A stretch of DNA of 64,000 nt, from the NCBI RefSeq assembly GCF_012163145.1, contig NZ_JAAVTX010000001.1:806001-870000 (forward strand), written 5' to 3'. The position numbers and the translations under genes were made by a program. Below the pieces are notes generated by a model. It ran no database searches. It was not told the DNA's origin and saw only the letters and a list, made by a program, of their open reading frames with translations. The first letter of the stretch is position 1. Every line of letters starts with the position of its first letter. The stretch comes from Falsiroseomonas frigidaquae. GTDB taxonomy: Bacteria; Pseudomonadota; Alphaproteobacteria; Acetobacterales; Acetobacteraceae. Below, in pieces: positions 45,190 through 54,267 of this stretch.

Positions 45190-46179
45190 ATGGCGCGCGC
45201 CAATCGCATCGCGATCCTCGGCGCAGGCGCCTGGGGCACCGCGCTCGCCCTGCAGGCGGCGCGCGCCGGCAATGTGGTGGCGCTGTGGACGCGCGACGCC
45301 GCCCGCGCCGCCGCCATGGCGGAGGCGCGGGAGAATGCGCGCTACCTGCCCGGCCAGCCCCTCCCCGCCGCCATCACCGTGACCGCCGATGCCGCCGCCG
45401 CGCTGCAGGGCGCCGCCTTCGCCCTTGCGGTGGTGCCCGTGCAGCATCTGCGCGGCGTGGTCGCCGCCCTGCCGCCCGGCGGCTGCCCGCTGGTGGTCTG
45501 CGCCAAGGGGGTGGAGCGCGGCTCGCTATGCCTGCCGCTGGAAATCCTGGCGCAGCTTCGCCCGCAGGCGCATGCCGCCGTGCTCTCCGGCCCGAATTTC
45601 GCGCATGAAGTGGCGCGCGGCCTGCCGGCGGCGGCCGTCATCGCCAGCCGCGACGCGGCGCTGCGCGGGCTGGCGGCGGATCTGCTCGGCACTTCCGGCT
45701 TCCGCCTGTATGGCGGCGACGACCCGCTGGGCGTGCAGGTCGGCGGCGCCGCCAAGAACGTGATCGCGATCGCGGCCGGCGCGGTGATCGGCGCCGGGCT
45801 GGGGGAGAATGCGCGTGCCGCGCTGGTCACCCGCGGCCTGGCCGAGCTTTCGCGCCTGGTGGTGGCGCTGGGCGGGCGGGCGGAGACGGCGGCGGGGCTT
45901 TCAGGCCTGGGCGACCTGCTGCTGACCACGACCGGGCCGGGCAGCCGCAACACCTCGCTCGGCATGGAACTGGCGCGCGGCACGTCGCTGGAAGCTGTGC
46001 TCGCCAGCCGCGCCGGGGTGACGGAGGGGGTGGAGACGGCGCCCGCCTTGGTGGCACGCGCCGCCGCGGCGGGGGTTGAACTGCCGGTCTGTGCCGCGGT
46101 GGCGGATCTGTTGGCCGGAGGGCTGACCATCGATGCGGCGATCGGCCGCCTGCTGGCCCGGCCGCGGCGGGACGAGTAG
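45190..46179 (+). CDS. gpsA: Glycerol-3-phosphate dehydrogenase [NAD(P)+]
   Basis: 329 residues. The N-terminal Rossmann motif IAILGAGAWGTALALQAARA (7-26), then LSGPNFAHEVARGLPAA, the catalytic Lys in GGAAKNVIAIAAG, and the C-terminal LSGLGDLLLTTTGPGSRN are all present. The cytosolic enzyme makes sn-glycerol-3-phosphate from dihydroxyacetone phosphate for phospholipid synthesis. It likely shares transcription with rlmJ. It is followed by a GC hairpin. Confidence 0.96.
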   Translation: MARANRIAILGAGAWGTALALQAARAGNVVALWTRDAARAAAMAEARENARYLPGQPLPAAITVTADAAAALQGAAFALAVVPVQHLRGVVAALPPGGCPLVVCAKGVERGSLCLPLEILAQLRPQAHAAVLSGPNFAHEVARGLPAAAVIASRDAALRGLAADLLGTSGFRLYGGDDPLGVQVGGAAKNVIAIAAGAVIGAGLGENARAALVTRGLAELSRLVVALGGRAETAAGLSGLGDLLLTTTGPGSRNTSLGMELARGTSLEAVLASRAGVTEGVETAPALVARAAAAGVELPVCAAVADLLAGGLTIDAAIGRLLARPRRDE

Positions 46180-46198
46180 GGGGCGGCCTGCCCCCTTT
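46178..46198. terminator. GC hairpin between convergent gpsA and aminoacylase genes
   Basis: GGGGG and CCCCC arms around a 7-base loop, with the 3' arm followed by TTT, immediately after the gpsA stop. It is a short intrinsic terminator candidate that serves gpsA. Confidence 0.5.
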
Positions 46199-46227
46199 CC
46201 CCACCCCCCGGCCGGGGGAGACTGGCT

Positions 46228-47940
46228 TCAGGCCCGGACCAGCTTGCCCGGGCGCGCGCCCGTCTCCTGCCCGCGTTCCATGATCGGCTGGCCCGACACG
46301 ATGGTCATGTCGTAGCCCTCCACCCGCTGCACCAGGCGACGGCCACCGGCGGGCAGGTCGTAGATCATCTCCGGGTGGTGCAGGCGCAGCGCCTCGAAAT
46401 CGATGACGTTGACGTCCGCCTTCTTGCCGGCCTGCAGCCGGCCGCGATCGGTCATGCCGAAGAAATCCGCCGTCTCGCTGGTCTGCCGCTTCACGGCGAA
46501 CTCCAGGGAGACACGGTCGCCCCGCGCGCGGTCGCGCACCCAATGGGTCAGCATGAAGCTGGGCATGGAGGCGTCGCAGATCACGCCGCAATGCGCGCCG
46601 CCATCCGAAAGCCCGTTCACCGTATGCGGGTGCAGCATCATGTCATGCACGACGGACAGGTCGCCGCCGACATAGTTCACCACGGGGAAGTACAGCATCC
46701 GCCCGCCATCATCGGCAGTCAGGTAGTCGTAGCAGAAGGCCGCCGGGTCCTGGCCGGCCTTGGCGGCGAGCGCCGCGATGGAACGCTCCGGCGGCGGCTC
46801 GTAGTCCGGCGGATCGCCCAGGGCGAACATGTTGTCCCAGCGCGTCGCGATCTGCCGCGACAACGGCGGCACCACATGCAGCAGCCGCGCGGAGGCTTCC
46901 TCCGCCAGGATCTTTTCCCGAACCGCCGGCTCCCGCAGTTTCGCGAGCTGTTCCTTCGGCGGCAGCGCGGCCAGCTCGTGGAAACCCTCGCGCAGGGCAA
47001 AGGGGTTCAGGGACGTCGTCAGGCCGAGGATCAGCCCGACCGGGCGGCAGGCCACCTGCGCGGATAGCGGCAGGCCATCGGCCCGCGCCGCATCCACATT
47101 CGCCATCAGCCGGCGCCAGCGCTGCGGGTCGTAGTTACGATCCGTCAGCAGGAACCACACCGGGCGGCCGGAGATGGTGGACAGCTCCCGCATCCAACGG
47201 AAGTCAGCCGCCTCATCCTCGAAATCCGACAGCATGCCGAAGGTGCCGCGGCCGGCGCGGCCCATGGCGCGGCCGATCGCCAGCAGTTCCTTCTCCTCGG
47301 CATAGCGGCCGGGCACCAGGTCGCCGGTCGGCGTCTTGTGCTGGTCGGTGCGGGAGGTGGTGAAGCCGAAGGCGCCGGCACGGAGCGCATGCTCCGTCAG
47401 CGTCGCCATCTCCTCCATGTCATCCGCCGTGGCGGCCTGGCGGTTCAGCCCGCGCTCGCCCATCACATAGACCCGCAGCGGGTGGTGGGCGATCTGCGCG
47501 CCGATATCGATGGTGCGCGGCATGGAGCCGAGCACATCCAGATATTCCGGGAAGCTCTCCCAATTCCACTTCAACCCCTCGGTCAGGGTGATGCCGGGAA
47601 TATCCTCCACCCCTTCCATCAGGTCGATCAGGGCCTTGTGGTCGCGCTTGCGGACGGGCGCGAAGCCGACGCCGCAATTGCCGAACAGCACGGTGGTGGC
47701 GCCATGCCAGACGGAAGGCGCCAGCACCGGGTCCCAGGTGGCCTGGCCGTCGTAGTGGGTGTGGACGTCGACCCAGCCGGGCGTCACCAGCCGGCCCTCC
47801 GCCGGCACATCGCGCCTGGCCGGGCCCGCCTTGCCGCCGACCTGCGTGATGTGGTCTCCGTCGATCGCCACATCCCCGGTGAAGGCCGGCTGGCCGGTGC
47901 CGTCGACGATGGTGCCGCCGCGGATGACCAAATCGTGCAT
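46228..47940 (-). CDS. N-acyl-D-amino-acid deacylase-type amidohydrolase
   Basis: 570 residues from the ATG at 47940; the open frame upstream to 48132 overlaps the divergent gene and is a shadow. It has amidohydrolase features: DLVIRGGTIVDGTGQPAFTG, the metal motif VDVHTHYDGQATWDPVLAPS, GNCGVGFAPV with the family Cys, and a late DGGAHCGVICDAS, then FGMTDRGRLQAGKKADVNVI. The group includes D-aminoacylase and related amide hydrolases; the substrate is not decided. It is divergent from a peptide ABC transporter, which suggests uptake and hydrolysis of N-acylated or D-amino-acid peptides. Confidence 0.85.
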   Translation of the reverse strand: MHDLVIRGGTIVDGTGQPAFTGDVAIDGDHITQVGGKAGPARRDVPAEGRLVTPGWVDVHTHYDGQATWDPVLAPSVWHGATTVLFGNCGVGFAPVRKRDHKALIDLMEGVEDIPGITLTEGLKWNWESFPEYLDVLGSMPRTIDIGAQIAHHPLRVYVMGERGLNRQAATADDMEEMATLTEHALRAGAFGFTTSRTDQHKTPTGDLVPGRYAEEKELLAIGRAMGRAGRGTFGMLSDFEDEAADFRWMRELSTISGRPVWFLLTDRNYDPQRWRRLMANVDAARADGLPLSAQVACRPVGLILGLTTSLNPFALREGFHELAALPPKEQLAKLREPAVREKILAEEASARLLHVVPPLSRQIATRWDNMFALGDPPDYEPPPERSIAALAAKAGQDPAAFCYDYLTADDGGRMLYFPVVNYVGGDLSVVHDMMLHPHTVNGLSDGGAHCGVICDASMPSFMLTHWVRDRARGDRVSLEFAVKRQTSETADFFGMTDRGRLQAGKKADVNVIDFEALRLHHPEMIYDLPAGGRRLVQRVEGYDMTIVSGQPIMERGQETGARPGKLVRA

Positions 47941-48047
47941 GGGAAGCCTTTCTGCCTGGCGCGCCCTGGAAGGGCACTTGCATCCCAGTCTTGATATATT
48001 TGCCGGAAGCGGTGTCAATGCGCGCGGGGCGAACGGGGACCGAATTG

Positions 48048-49631
48048 ATGACCATTGAACGGCGCGACCTTCTGCTGGGCACCGCGGCACTGGCCGCGGG
48101 ATCGTCGCTCGGCGCCCCCGCGGTGCTGGCACAGCGCGGCGGCCGGACCCTGCTGCTGGCCGCGCCCGGCGCGCCGGAAGGGTTCGACGGCGACGCGCTG
48201 CGCCCCGGCACCCAGGAAACCGTGGTGCAGGTCTATGAGGGCCTGACCCGCTACGGCCGCACCGAACGCGATGGCCGCCCCTATCTCAACCCGGACGTCA
48301 TCGAGGGCCATCTGGCCGAAAGCTGGACCAGTTCCGAGGACGGCAAGAGCTGGGTCTTCAAGCTGCGACCGGGCGTGAAAAGCTTCTACGGCAATGAGCT
48401 GACGGGCGAGGATGTGGAGTGGAGCTGGGCGAAGTCCTTCGCGCAGCGCCGCACCGGCAACTTCATCGCCAACGTCGCCAACGTCACCGCCGTGAAGGCG
48501 AAGTCCCGCTACGAGGTGGAGTTCACGCTTTCCGCCCCGAGCCTGATCCTGCTCTCGGCGCTGACGCTGTACGTGCCCGGCATCTACGACTCGACCGAGG
48601 TGAAGAAGCACGCGACCACGGAGGACCCCTGGGGCCTGAAGTGGATGGAAACCCACACCGCGGGCTTCGGCGCCTACCACCTGGATTCGGTACGGTCCGG
48701 CGAGCAGGCGGTGTTCATCGCCAACCCGAACTACTTCCGCGAGCAGCCGCACTTCAACCGCGTGATCTTCCGGGCCGTCCCTTCCGCTGCATCCCGCATC
48801 ACCCTGCTGCGCGGCGGCCAGGTGCAGTGGATCCATCGCCCGCTGCTGCAGCAGGTGGCCGAGCTTCGCGCGGATCGGCGGGTGAAGACGCAGGACAGCT
48901 TCGGCCGCACCATCTCCTCGCTGCGCATGAACCTGCGCTTCCCGCCCTTCGACAACAAGCTGGTGCGGCAGGCCTTCAACTATGCCGTGGACAAGCAGGC
49001 GCTGATTCAGGGCGTGTTCTTCGGACTGGCCGAGCAGGCCCGCTCCATCATCCCGCCCATCGTCGCCGGCTACGACCCCAGCGCCTTCAAATACGACCAC
49101 AATCCGGAGCAGGCGAAGGCGCTGCTGGCGCAGGCCAATTTCGACTTCAACCAGGATGTCGAGATCCTCTACAGCCAGATCTTCAACTGGGAGGAGGCGC
49201 TGTCCATCCAGGTGGCCTCGCAGCTGCAATCCATCGGCGTGAAGGCCCGCGCCGTGCGGATCAGCGACAGCGACATGCGCGCCCGCGGCGCCCCCGCCCG
49301 GCAGGACATGCCGTTCTTCGCCTTCGAGGATGGCGGCATCGTGCTCGACCCGGTCTACACCACCTATCTGCTGGCGCATTCGCGCGGCGTCTCCAACCGC
49401 GCCCGCTTCGCCGACCCGCGCATGGATGCGCTGATCGATGAGGCGCGCACCAGCCTCGACGTGCCGCGCCGCAACGAGCTGATGCGCCAGGCCCAGGCGC
49501 TGTGGATGGAGGAGGCGCCCTGGATCGCCACCGTCTATCCGAGCGTGTGGGAGGCGATGGCACCCAACATCTCCGGCTGGTGCCCGCATCCGGATGATCA
49601 TGAGCGCTGGTACGACCTGAAGGTGGGCTGA
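48048..49631 (+). CDS. Peptide-type ABC transporter solute-binding protein
   Basis: 527 residues from the ATG at 48048. The Tat-like signal ERRDLLLGTAALAAGSSLGA contains RR. The SBP_bac_5 fold shows LAESWTSSEDGKSWVFKLRP, EDVEWSWAKSF, and VRQAFNYAVDKQALIQGVFF, as in dipeptide/nickel/oligopeptide binders. It leads a run of genes with 1-8 bp overlaps (two permeases, two ATPases). The ligand is unknown. Confidence 0.9.
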   Translation: MTIERRDLLLGTAALAAGSSLGAPAVLAQRGGRTLLLAAPGAPEGFDGDALRPGTQETVVQVYEGLTRYGRTERDGRPYLNPDVIEGHLAESWTSSEDGKSWVFKLRPGVKSFYGNELTGEDVEWSWAKSFAQRRTGNFIANVANVTAVKAKSRYEVEFTLSAPSLILLSALTLYVPGIYDSTEVKKHATTEDPWGLKWMETHTAGFGAYHLDSVRSGEQAVFIANPNYFREQPHFNRVIFRAVPSAASRITLLRGGQVQWIHRPLLQQVAELRADRRVKTQDSFGRTISSLRMNLRFPPFDNKLVRQAFNYAVDKQALIQGVFFGLAEQARSIIPPIVAGYDPSAFKYDHNPEQAKALLAQANFDFNQDVEILYSQIFNWEEALSIQVASQLQSIGVKARAVRISDSDMRARGAPARQDMPFFAFEDGGIVLDPVYTTYLLAHSRGVSNRARFADPRMDALIDEARTSLDVPRRNELMRQAQALWMEEAPWIATVYPSVWEAMAPNISGWCPHPDDHERWYDLKVG

Positions 49632-50641
49632 TGACCGGGCTTCTCGCCCGGCGCATCCTGCTGGTCGTGCCGCTGCTGGCGGTGATCCTGCTGTTCACCT
49701 TCCTGCTGGTGCGGATCAGCGGCAGCGATCCGGTGGGGCTGCTCGCCGGTCCCACCGCGACGACGGAGGAAATCGCGCTGGTCCGCGCCTCGCTCGCCTT
49801 GGACCAGCCGATCTGGGTGCAGTTCGGCGTCTATTTCGGCAAGGTCCTGCAGGGCGATCTCGGCAATAGCTGGCTGAGCAACCGGCCCGTGCTGGCGGAA
49901 ATCCTGGACCGCGCGCCGGCGACCATCGAACTGCTGTTCTGGGGCGTGCTGATCGGCGCCGGCCTCGGCATTCCCGCCGGTCTGCGCGCCGCCCTGCGCC
50001 CCGATGGCGGCTTCGACCAGGTCACGCGCTTCCTGTCGCTGCTTGGCTTTTCCGTGCCGACCTATTGGCTCGGCCTGATCATGCTGTTCGTGTTCTTCTA
50101 CCTGCTGGGCTGGGCGCCGCCGGGCATGGGCCGCATCGACCTGTTCCTGACGCCACCGGACCGCATCACCGGCAGCTACCTGATCGACGGGCTGCTGGCC
50201 GCGGATTGGGAAGCCGCCGGATCCGCCTTCGGGCAATTGGTGCTGCCGGTGCTGTGCGTGGCGATCATCTCCGCCGCGCCGATCATCAAGCAGACACGGG
50301 CGATCGCGCTGGAGGTGCTGGCCTCGGACTACATCCGCTACGCCCGCGCGCAGGGGCTGCCGCATAGGCAGATTCGCGCCATGGCACTGCGCAACAGCAT
50401 GACGCCGATCGTCACCTTCATCGGCACGGAGATCACCGGGCTGGTCGGCACCACCTCCCTCATCGAATACGTCTTTGCCTGGGGTGGCCTCGGGCAATAC
50501 GGGCTGTCGGCCATCATCGCCGGGGATTTCGCGGTGGTGCAGGGCTATGTGCTGGTGCTGGCGCTGTTCTCCGTGATCGTCTTCCTGGTGGTGGATGTCT
50601 TCGTCATGCTGACCGAACCACGCGCCGGGGCGGCACCATGA
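49631..50641 (+). CDS. ABC transporter permease (DppB-type)
   Basis: 336 residues, with its ATG sharing one base with the preceding stop. Six hydrophobic segments start at ILLVVPLLAVILLFTFLLVR. The N-terminal GSDPVGLLAGPTATTEEIAL and the cytoplasmic EAA loop LASDYIRYARAQGLPHRQIR are typical of DppB. It forms the inner-membrane channel with the next gene product. Confidence 0.93.
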   Translation: MTGLLARRILLVVPLLAVILLFTFLLVRISGSDPVGLLAGPTATTEEIALVRASLALDQPIWVQFGVYFGKVLQGDLGNSWLSNRPVLAEILDRAPATIELLFWGVLIGAGLGIPAGLRAALRPDGGFDQVTRFLSLLGFSVPTYWLGLIMLFVFFYLLGWAPPGMGRIDLFLTPPDRITGSYLIDGLLAADWEAAGSAFGQLVLPVLCVAIISAAPIIKQTRAIALEVLASDYIRYARAQGLPHRQIRAMALRNSMTPIVTFIGTEITGLVGTTSLIEYVFAWGGLGQYGLSAIIAGDFAVVQGYVLVLALFSVIVFLVVDVFVMLTEPRAGAAP

Positions 50642-51513
50642 GCGCGACCGTCGCGCCGCCGCCACGCTGGGCGCTGCGTGTCGCCGGAATCACGCGGCGC
50701 AGCCCGACGCTGGCCATCGGTGCGGCCATCATGCTGGTCTTCGCATTGATGGCGATCTTCGCGCCCTGGCTCACGCCCTACGACCCCATCATGGCGCAGC
50801 CGCGCAACGTGCTGGCGGCACCGAGCACCGCGCATCCCTTCGGCACCGATGGCAACGGCATGGACGTGCTGTCCCGCGTCATCGCCGGCGCCGGCTGGGC
50901 CTTCGGCATCGCCATCCCCGCCGTGCTGGTCGGGCTGCTGGCGGGCGTGCCGCTCGGCCTCTACACCGGCTATCGCGGCGGCTGGCCGGATGAGATCATG
51001 ATGCGCGGCTTCGATGCGCTGCGCGTCTTTCCCTCCATCATCCTGGCACTCGCCGTGGTGGCAGCCGCCGGCCCGTCGCTGCTGAACGTGGTGCTGGTGA
51101 TCGGCTTCCTGGACAGCCCGGTCTTTGCGCGCGTCGTGCGGGCGGAGGTCATCGCGCTGCGCGGTTCCACCTTCGTCGAATCCGCCGTCGCCGCCGGCAA
51201 TCCCACTTGGCGAATCCTGTTCGTGCATATCCTGCCCAATGCCATCCAAGGCGCCATGGCGCAGACCGCGGTGCGGGCTGCCTGGGCCGTGCGCATCTCC
51301 GCGACGCTGGCCTTCCTCGGCGTCGGCATCCAGCCGCCGACGCCGGAATGGGGCGCCATGATCCGCCAGGGCGCCGAGTATCTCGTCACCGGGCAGTGGT
51401 GGGTCGGCATCTTCCCGGGCCTGGCGCTGATCCTGATGGTGCTGGGGCTGAACATGCTGGGCGACGGGATGCAGGACATGCTCGATCCACGCCGAAAGGC
51501 CGCCACACGGTGA
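50638..51513 (+). CDS. ABC transporter permease (DppC-type)
   Basis: 291 residues, ATGA overlap with the DppB-type gene. DppC features: SPTLAIGAAIMLVFALMAIF, FAPWLTPYDPIM, HPFGTDGNGMDVLSRVIAGA, an EAA loop around ESAVAAGNPTWRILFVHILP, and a C-terminal LNMLGDGMQDMLDPR. Second half of the translocation pore. Confidence 0.93.
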   Translation: MSATVAPPPRWALRVAGITRRSPTLAIGAAIMLVFALMAIFAPWLTPYDPIMAQPRNVLAAPSTAHPFGTDGNGMDVLSRVIAGAGWAFGIAIPAVLVGLLAGVPLGLYTGYRGGWPDEIMMRGFDALRVFPSIILALAVVAAAGPSLLNVVLVIGFLDSPVFARVVRAEVIALRGSTFVESAVAAGNPTWRILFVHILPNAIQGAMAQTAVRAAWAVRISATLAFLGVGIQPPTPEWGAMIRQGAEYLVTGQWWVGIFPGLALILMVLGLNMLGDGMQDMLDPRRKAATR

Positions 51514-52481
51514 CGCTTCTTCGTGTCGAAGACCTGCACACCCACTTCATCTCGCGCGACCTGGACAACCAGATCCGCGTGGCGCGCGCGCTGAATGGCG
51601 TGTCCTTCGCGCTGGAGCCCGGCCGCATCCTCGGCCTGGTGGGGGAGACCGGCGCCGGCAAGTCGCTGACGGCCACCTCCATCATGGGCCTGCTGCGCCC
51701 ACCGGCCCGTGTCGTCGGCGGCCGCGCGCTGTTCGAGGGACGCGACCTGCTGGCGATGCCGGAGGCCGAGGTGAATGCCCTGCGCGGCCGCGACATCTCC
51801 CTGGTGGTGCAGAGCCCGAAATCATCGCTGGACCCGCTGACCCGCATCGGCGACCAGCTCATCCGCATTCATCGCGCACACCGCAAGGCCAGCGAGAAGG
51901 CGGCGCGGGAGAGGGCGGTAGAGATGCTGGCCTCGCTCGGAATCCCGGACCCGGCACGGCGCATGGCCGCCTGGCCGCATGAACTTTCGGGCGGCATGGC
52001 GCAGCGCGTGCTGATCGCTCTCGCCTTGATGAACGCGCCGCGGCTGCTGATCGCGGACGAGCCCACCACGGGACTGGATGTGACGGTGCAGGCGCAGATC
52101 CTGGACCTGCTGCGCGACCTGGTGCGGCGCACCGGCATCGGCGCCATGATCATCACACATGACCTGGGCGTGGTGGCGCATTACTGCGACGAGATGGCGG
52201 TGATGTATGCCGGCGCCATCGTCGAATCCGGCCCGGTGCGCCAGGTCTTCGCCAATCCGTCGCACCCCTACACCGCGAACCTGATCGGTGCGACGCCGGA
52301 GCGGCTGCGGCTCGGCGGGCCACGCACCGTGGGCGGCCCGCCACCCAACCTGTTCCGCCTGCCGGAGGGCTGCGCCTATCGCGACCGCTGCCCGCAGGCG
52401 GGCGCTGATTGTGCGACGCCGCCGCCGGATGTCGCGCTGGGCGCCGGGCATGTGGCACGCTGCCACCGGGTGGCCGCATGA
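51510..52481 (+). CDS. ABC transporter ATP-binding protein (DppD-type)
   Basis: 323 residues from the GTG at 51510 (GTGA overlap with the permease). Walker A GETGAGKSLT, Q-loop SLVVQSPKSSLDPLTRIGDQ, signature LSGGMAQRVLIA, Walker B LLIADEPTTGLDVT, H-loop ITHDLGVV, and a C-terminal oligopeptide-type cysteine cluster in YRDRCPQAGADC. A longer upstream frame from 51207 is a shadow of the permease. Confidence 0.93.
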   Translation: MTLLRVEDLHTHFISRDLDNQIRVARALNGVSFALEPGRILGLVGETGAGKSLTATSIMGLLRPPARVVGGRALFEGRDLLAMPEAEVNALRGRDISLVVQSPKSSLDPLTRIGDQLIRIHRAHRKASEKAARERAVEMLASLGIPDPARRMAAWPHELSGGMAQRVLIALALMNAPRLLIADEPTTGLDVTVQAQILDLLRDLVRRTGIGAMIITHDLGVVAHYCDEMAVMYAGAIVESGPVRQVFANPSHPYTANLIGATPERLRLGGPRTVGGPPPNLFRLPEGCAYRDRCPQAGADCATPPPDVALGAGHVARCHRVAA

Positions 52482-53467
52482 ATCCCGTGCTGCAGGTCGA
52501 GGATCTGAAGAAGCACTTCCCGGCGCAGGGCGGCCGGACGGTGCATGCGGTGAATGGCGTGTCCTTCTCCATCGCGGCTGGGGAGACGCTGGGCGTGGTC
52601 GGCGAGAGCGGCTCCGGCAAATCCACCATCGGCCGCGCCGTGATCCGCCTGCTGAAGCCCACCGCCGGCCGCATCCGCTTCCAAGGCCGCGACATCACGC
52701 ATCTGCCGGAATCCGCCTGCCGCCCGCTGCGCGCCGAGATGCAGATGGTGTTCCAGGACCCGTGGAGCGCGCTGAACCCGCGCGTCCGCATCGGCGACCT
52801 GATCGCGGAACCGCTGCTGCTGCACACGAAGTCTTCCCGCAGCGAACGCCAGGACCGCGCCGAGCATCTGGCGCGGCGCGTGCGGCTGACCACCGAACTG
52901 CTCACCCGCTACCCGGCGGAACTGTCCGGCGGCCAGCTCCAGCGCGTCTGCATCGCGCGTGCCATCGCCACCCAGCCGAAGCTGATCGTGCTGGATGAAC
53001 CGACCAGCTCGCTCGACCTGTCGGTGCGCGCCGGCATCCTGGAATTGCTGGCGGAGCTGAAGGCGGAGACCGGCGTGGCGATGATGTTCATCAGCCACGA
53101 CCTCGGCACGGTGAAGCTGATCTCGGACCGCATCATGGTGCTGTATCTCGGCGGCATGGTGGAATACGCGCCCGCCGCGCGGGTCTTCGCGCAGCCGGCG
53201 CATCCCTATTCGCAGGCGCTGATGTCCGCGCATCTGCCGGCCGACCCGGAAGCGGTGCTGCGGCGGCATGTGCTGGAGGGCGAGATCCCCTCCCCCATCG
53301 CATTGCCGCCCGGCTGCCACTTCGCCAGCCGCTGCCCGGTGGCCGTGCCCGCCTGCCAGGAAACCGCGCCGGAGCTGCGGGCGGTGCACGGCGATGCGCA
53401 ACACCAGGCCGCCTGCCTGCGCATCGCGGAAGGCGCCAACCGCATTCCGGAGACGGCGCATGGATGA
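52478..53467 (+). CDS. ABC transporter ATP-binding protein (DppF-type)
   Basis: 329 residues from the ATG at 52478 (ATGA overlap). Walker A GESGSGKST, QMVFQDPWSALNPRVRIGDL, signature LSGGQLQRVCIA, Walker B LIVLDEPTSSLDLS, and the C-terminal peptide-transporter tail with FASRCPVAVPAC. It pairs with the DppD-type ATPase. Its last 8 bp overlap the class II aldolase gene. Confidence 0.93.
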   Translation: MNPVLQVEDLKKHFPAQGGRTVHAVNGVSFSIAAGETLGVVGESGSGKSTIGRAVIRLLKPTAGRIRFQGRDITHLPESACRPLRAEMQMVFQDPWSALNPRVRIGDLIAEPLLLHTKSSRSERQDRAEHLARRVRLTTELLTRYPAELSGGQLQRVCIARAIATQPKLIVLDEPTSSLDLSVRAGILELLAELKAETGVAMMFISHDLGTVKLISDRIMVLYLGGMVEYAPAARVFAQPAHPYSQALMSAHLPADPEAVLRRHVLEGEIPSPIALPPGCHFASRCPVAVPACQETAPELRAVHGDAQHQAACLRIAEGANRIPETAHG

Positions 53468-54185
53468 GCTGAAGCGGGAGGTGCTGGCCGCCTACCACAT
53501 CCTCGACACGCACGGCCAGAATGCCGGCATCGCCGGCCACCTGACCGCCCGCGCACCGGGCGCCCAGGACTTCTGGTGCCACGGCTACGGCCAGGGCTTC
53601 GAGGAAGTGCGCGCGGCGGACCTGCACAATGCCGACATGACGCTGCGCGTGCTGTCGGGCCCCGGCCGCGTCAATCCTTCCCTGGTGATCCACGCCGCCC
53701 TGTATCGCGTGCGCCCCGACATCGGCTGCGTCATCCACACCCACAGCCCGAGCGCCGTGATGCTGACGGCGACAGGCTGCGAGCTGCTGCCGCTGTTCCA
53801 ATCCGCGCTGATGTTTCACGAGGATTGCGCACTGCACGCCGAGTATGAGGGCATCATCGATACGGCGGAAACCGGTGCGCTGCTGGCAGCGGCACTCGGC
53901 CCGCGCCGCGCCCTGCTGCTGGCCAACCACGGCACGCTGGTGGTCGGCCGCAATGTGCGGGAGGCGGTGCACTGCGCCATCATGCTGGACGAGGCCTGCC
54001 GCATCCAGCTCGGCGCCATGGCCGCCGCCTGCGGGCGGCCGCTGCACCAGGTGGATGCGACGACGGCCTCCGACGCCAAGCGCTTCCTGCTGTCCGACCA
54101 GGTGCTGGCACTGCGCTGGCACCATTACCTGCGCCACACCATCGCCGTGCGTCCCTGGCTGGCGGAGGAACTGGCGAAGCTGTAG
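53460..54185 (+). CDS. Class II aldolase/adducin family protein
   Basis: 241 residues from the ATG at 53460. Zinc-site histidines in VIHTHSPSAVMLTATG and LLLANHGTLVVGRNVREA, with GNAGxxGHLT-like NAGIAGHLTARAPG near the N-terminus. Family members cleave sugar phosphates or act on related carbonyl substrates; the motif FHEDCALHAEYEG is common in the unclassified group. It is translationally coupled to the transporter, so it may process the imported compound (inference). Confidence 0.88.
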   Translation: MDELKREVLAAYHILDTHGQNAGIAGHLTARAPGAQDFWCHGYGQGFEEVRAADLHNADMTLRVLSGPGRVNPSLVIHAALYRVRPDIGCVIHTHSPSAVMLTATGCELLPLFQSALMFHEDCALHAEYEGIIDTAETGALLAAALGPRRALLLANHGTLVVGRNVREAVHCAIMLDEACRIQLGAMAAACGRPLHQVDATTASDAKRFLLSDQVLALRWHHYLRHTIAVRPWLAEELAKL

Positions 54186-54267
54186 CGCCGCGGCGCCATG
54201 AAACCGTCACGTGACGGCCCGTTCCGGCTGCGCCATCAAGCCGCGCGGAACGCCCGGAGCCGCCACG

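Noticed and set aside
47978-48000. Promoter boxes TTGCAT and TATATT before the peptide-binding protein gene
   Set aside because: The spacing is only 11 bp, too short for a sigma-70 promoter.
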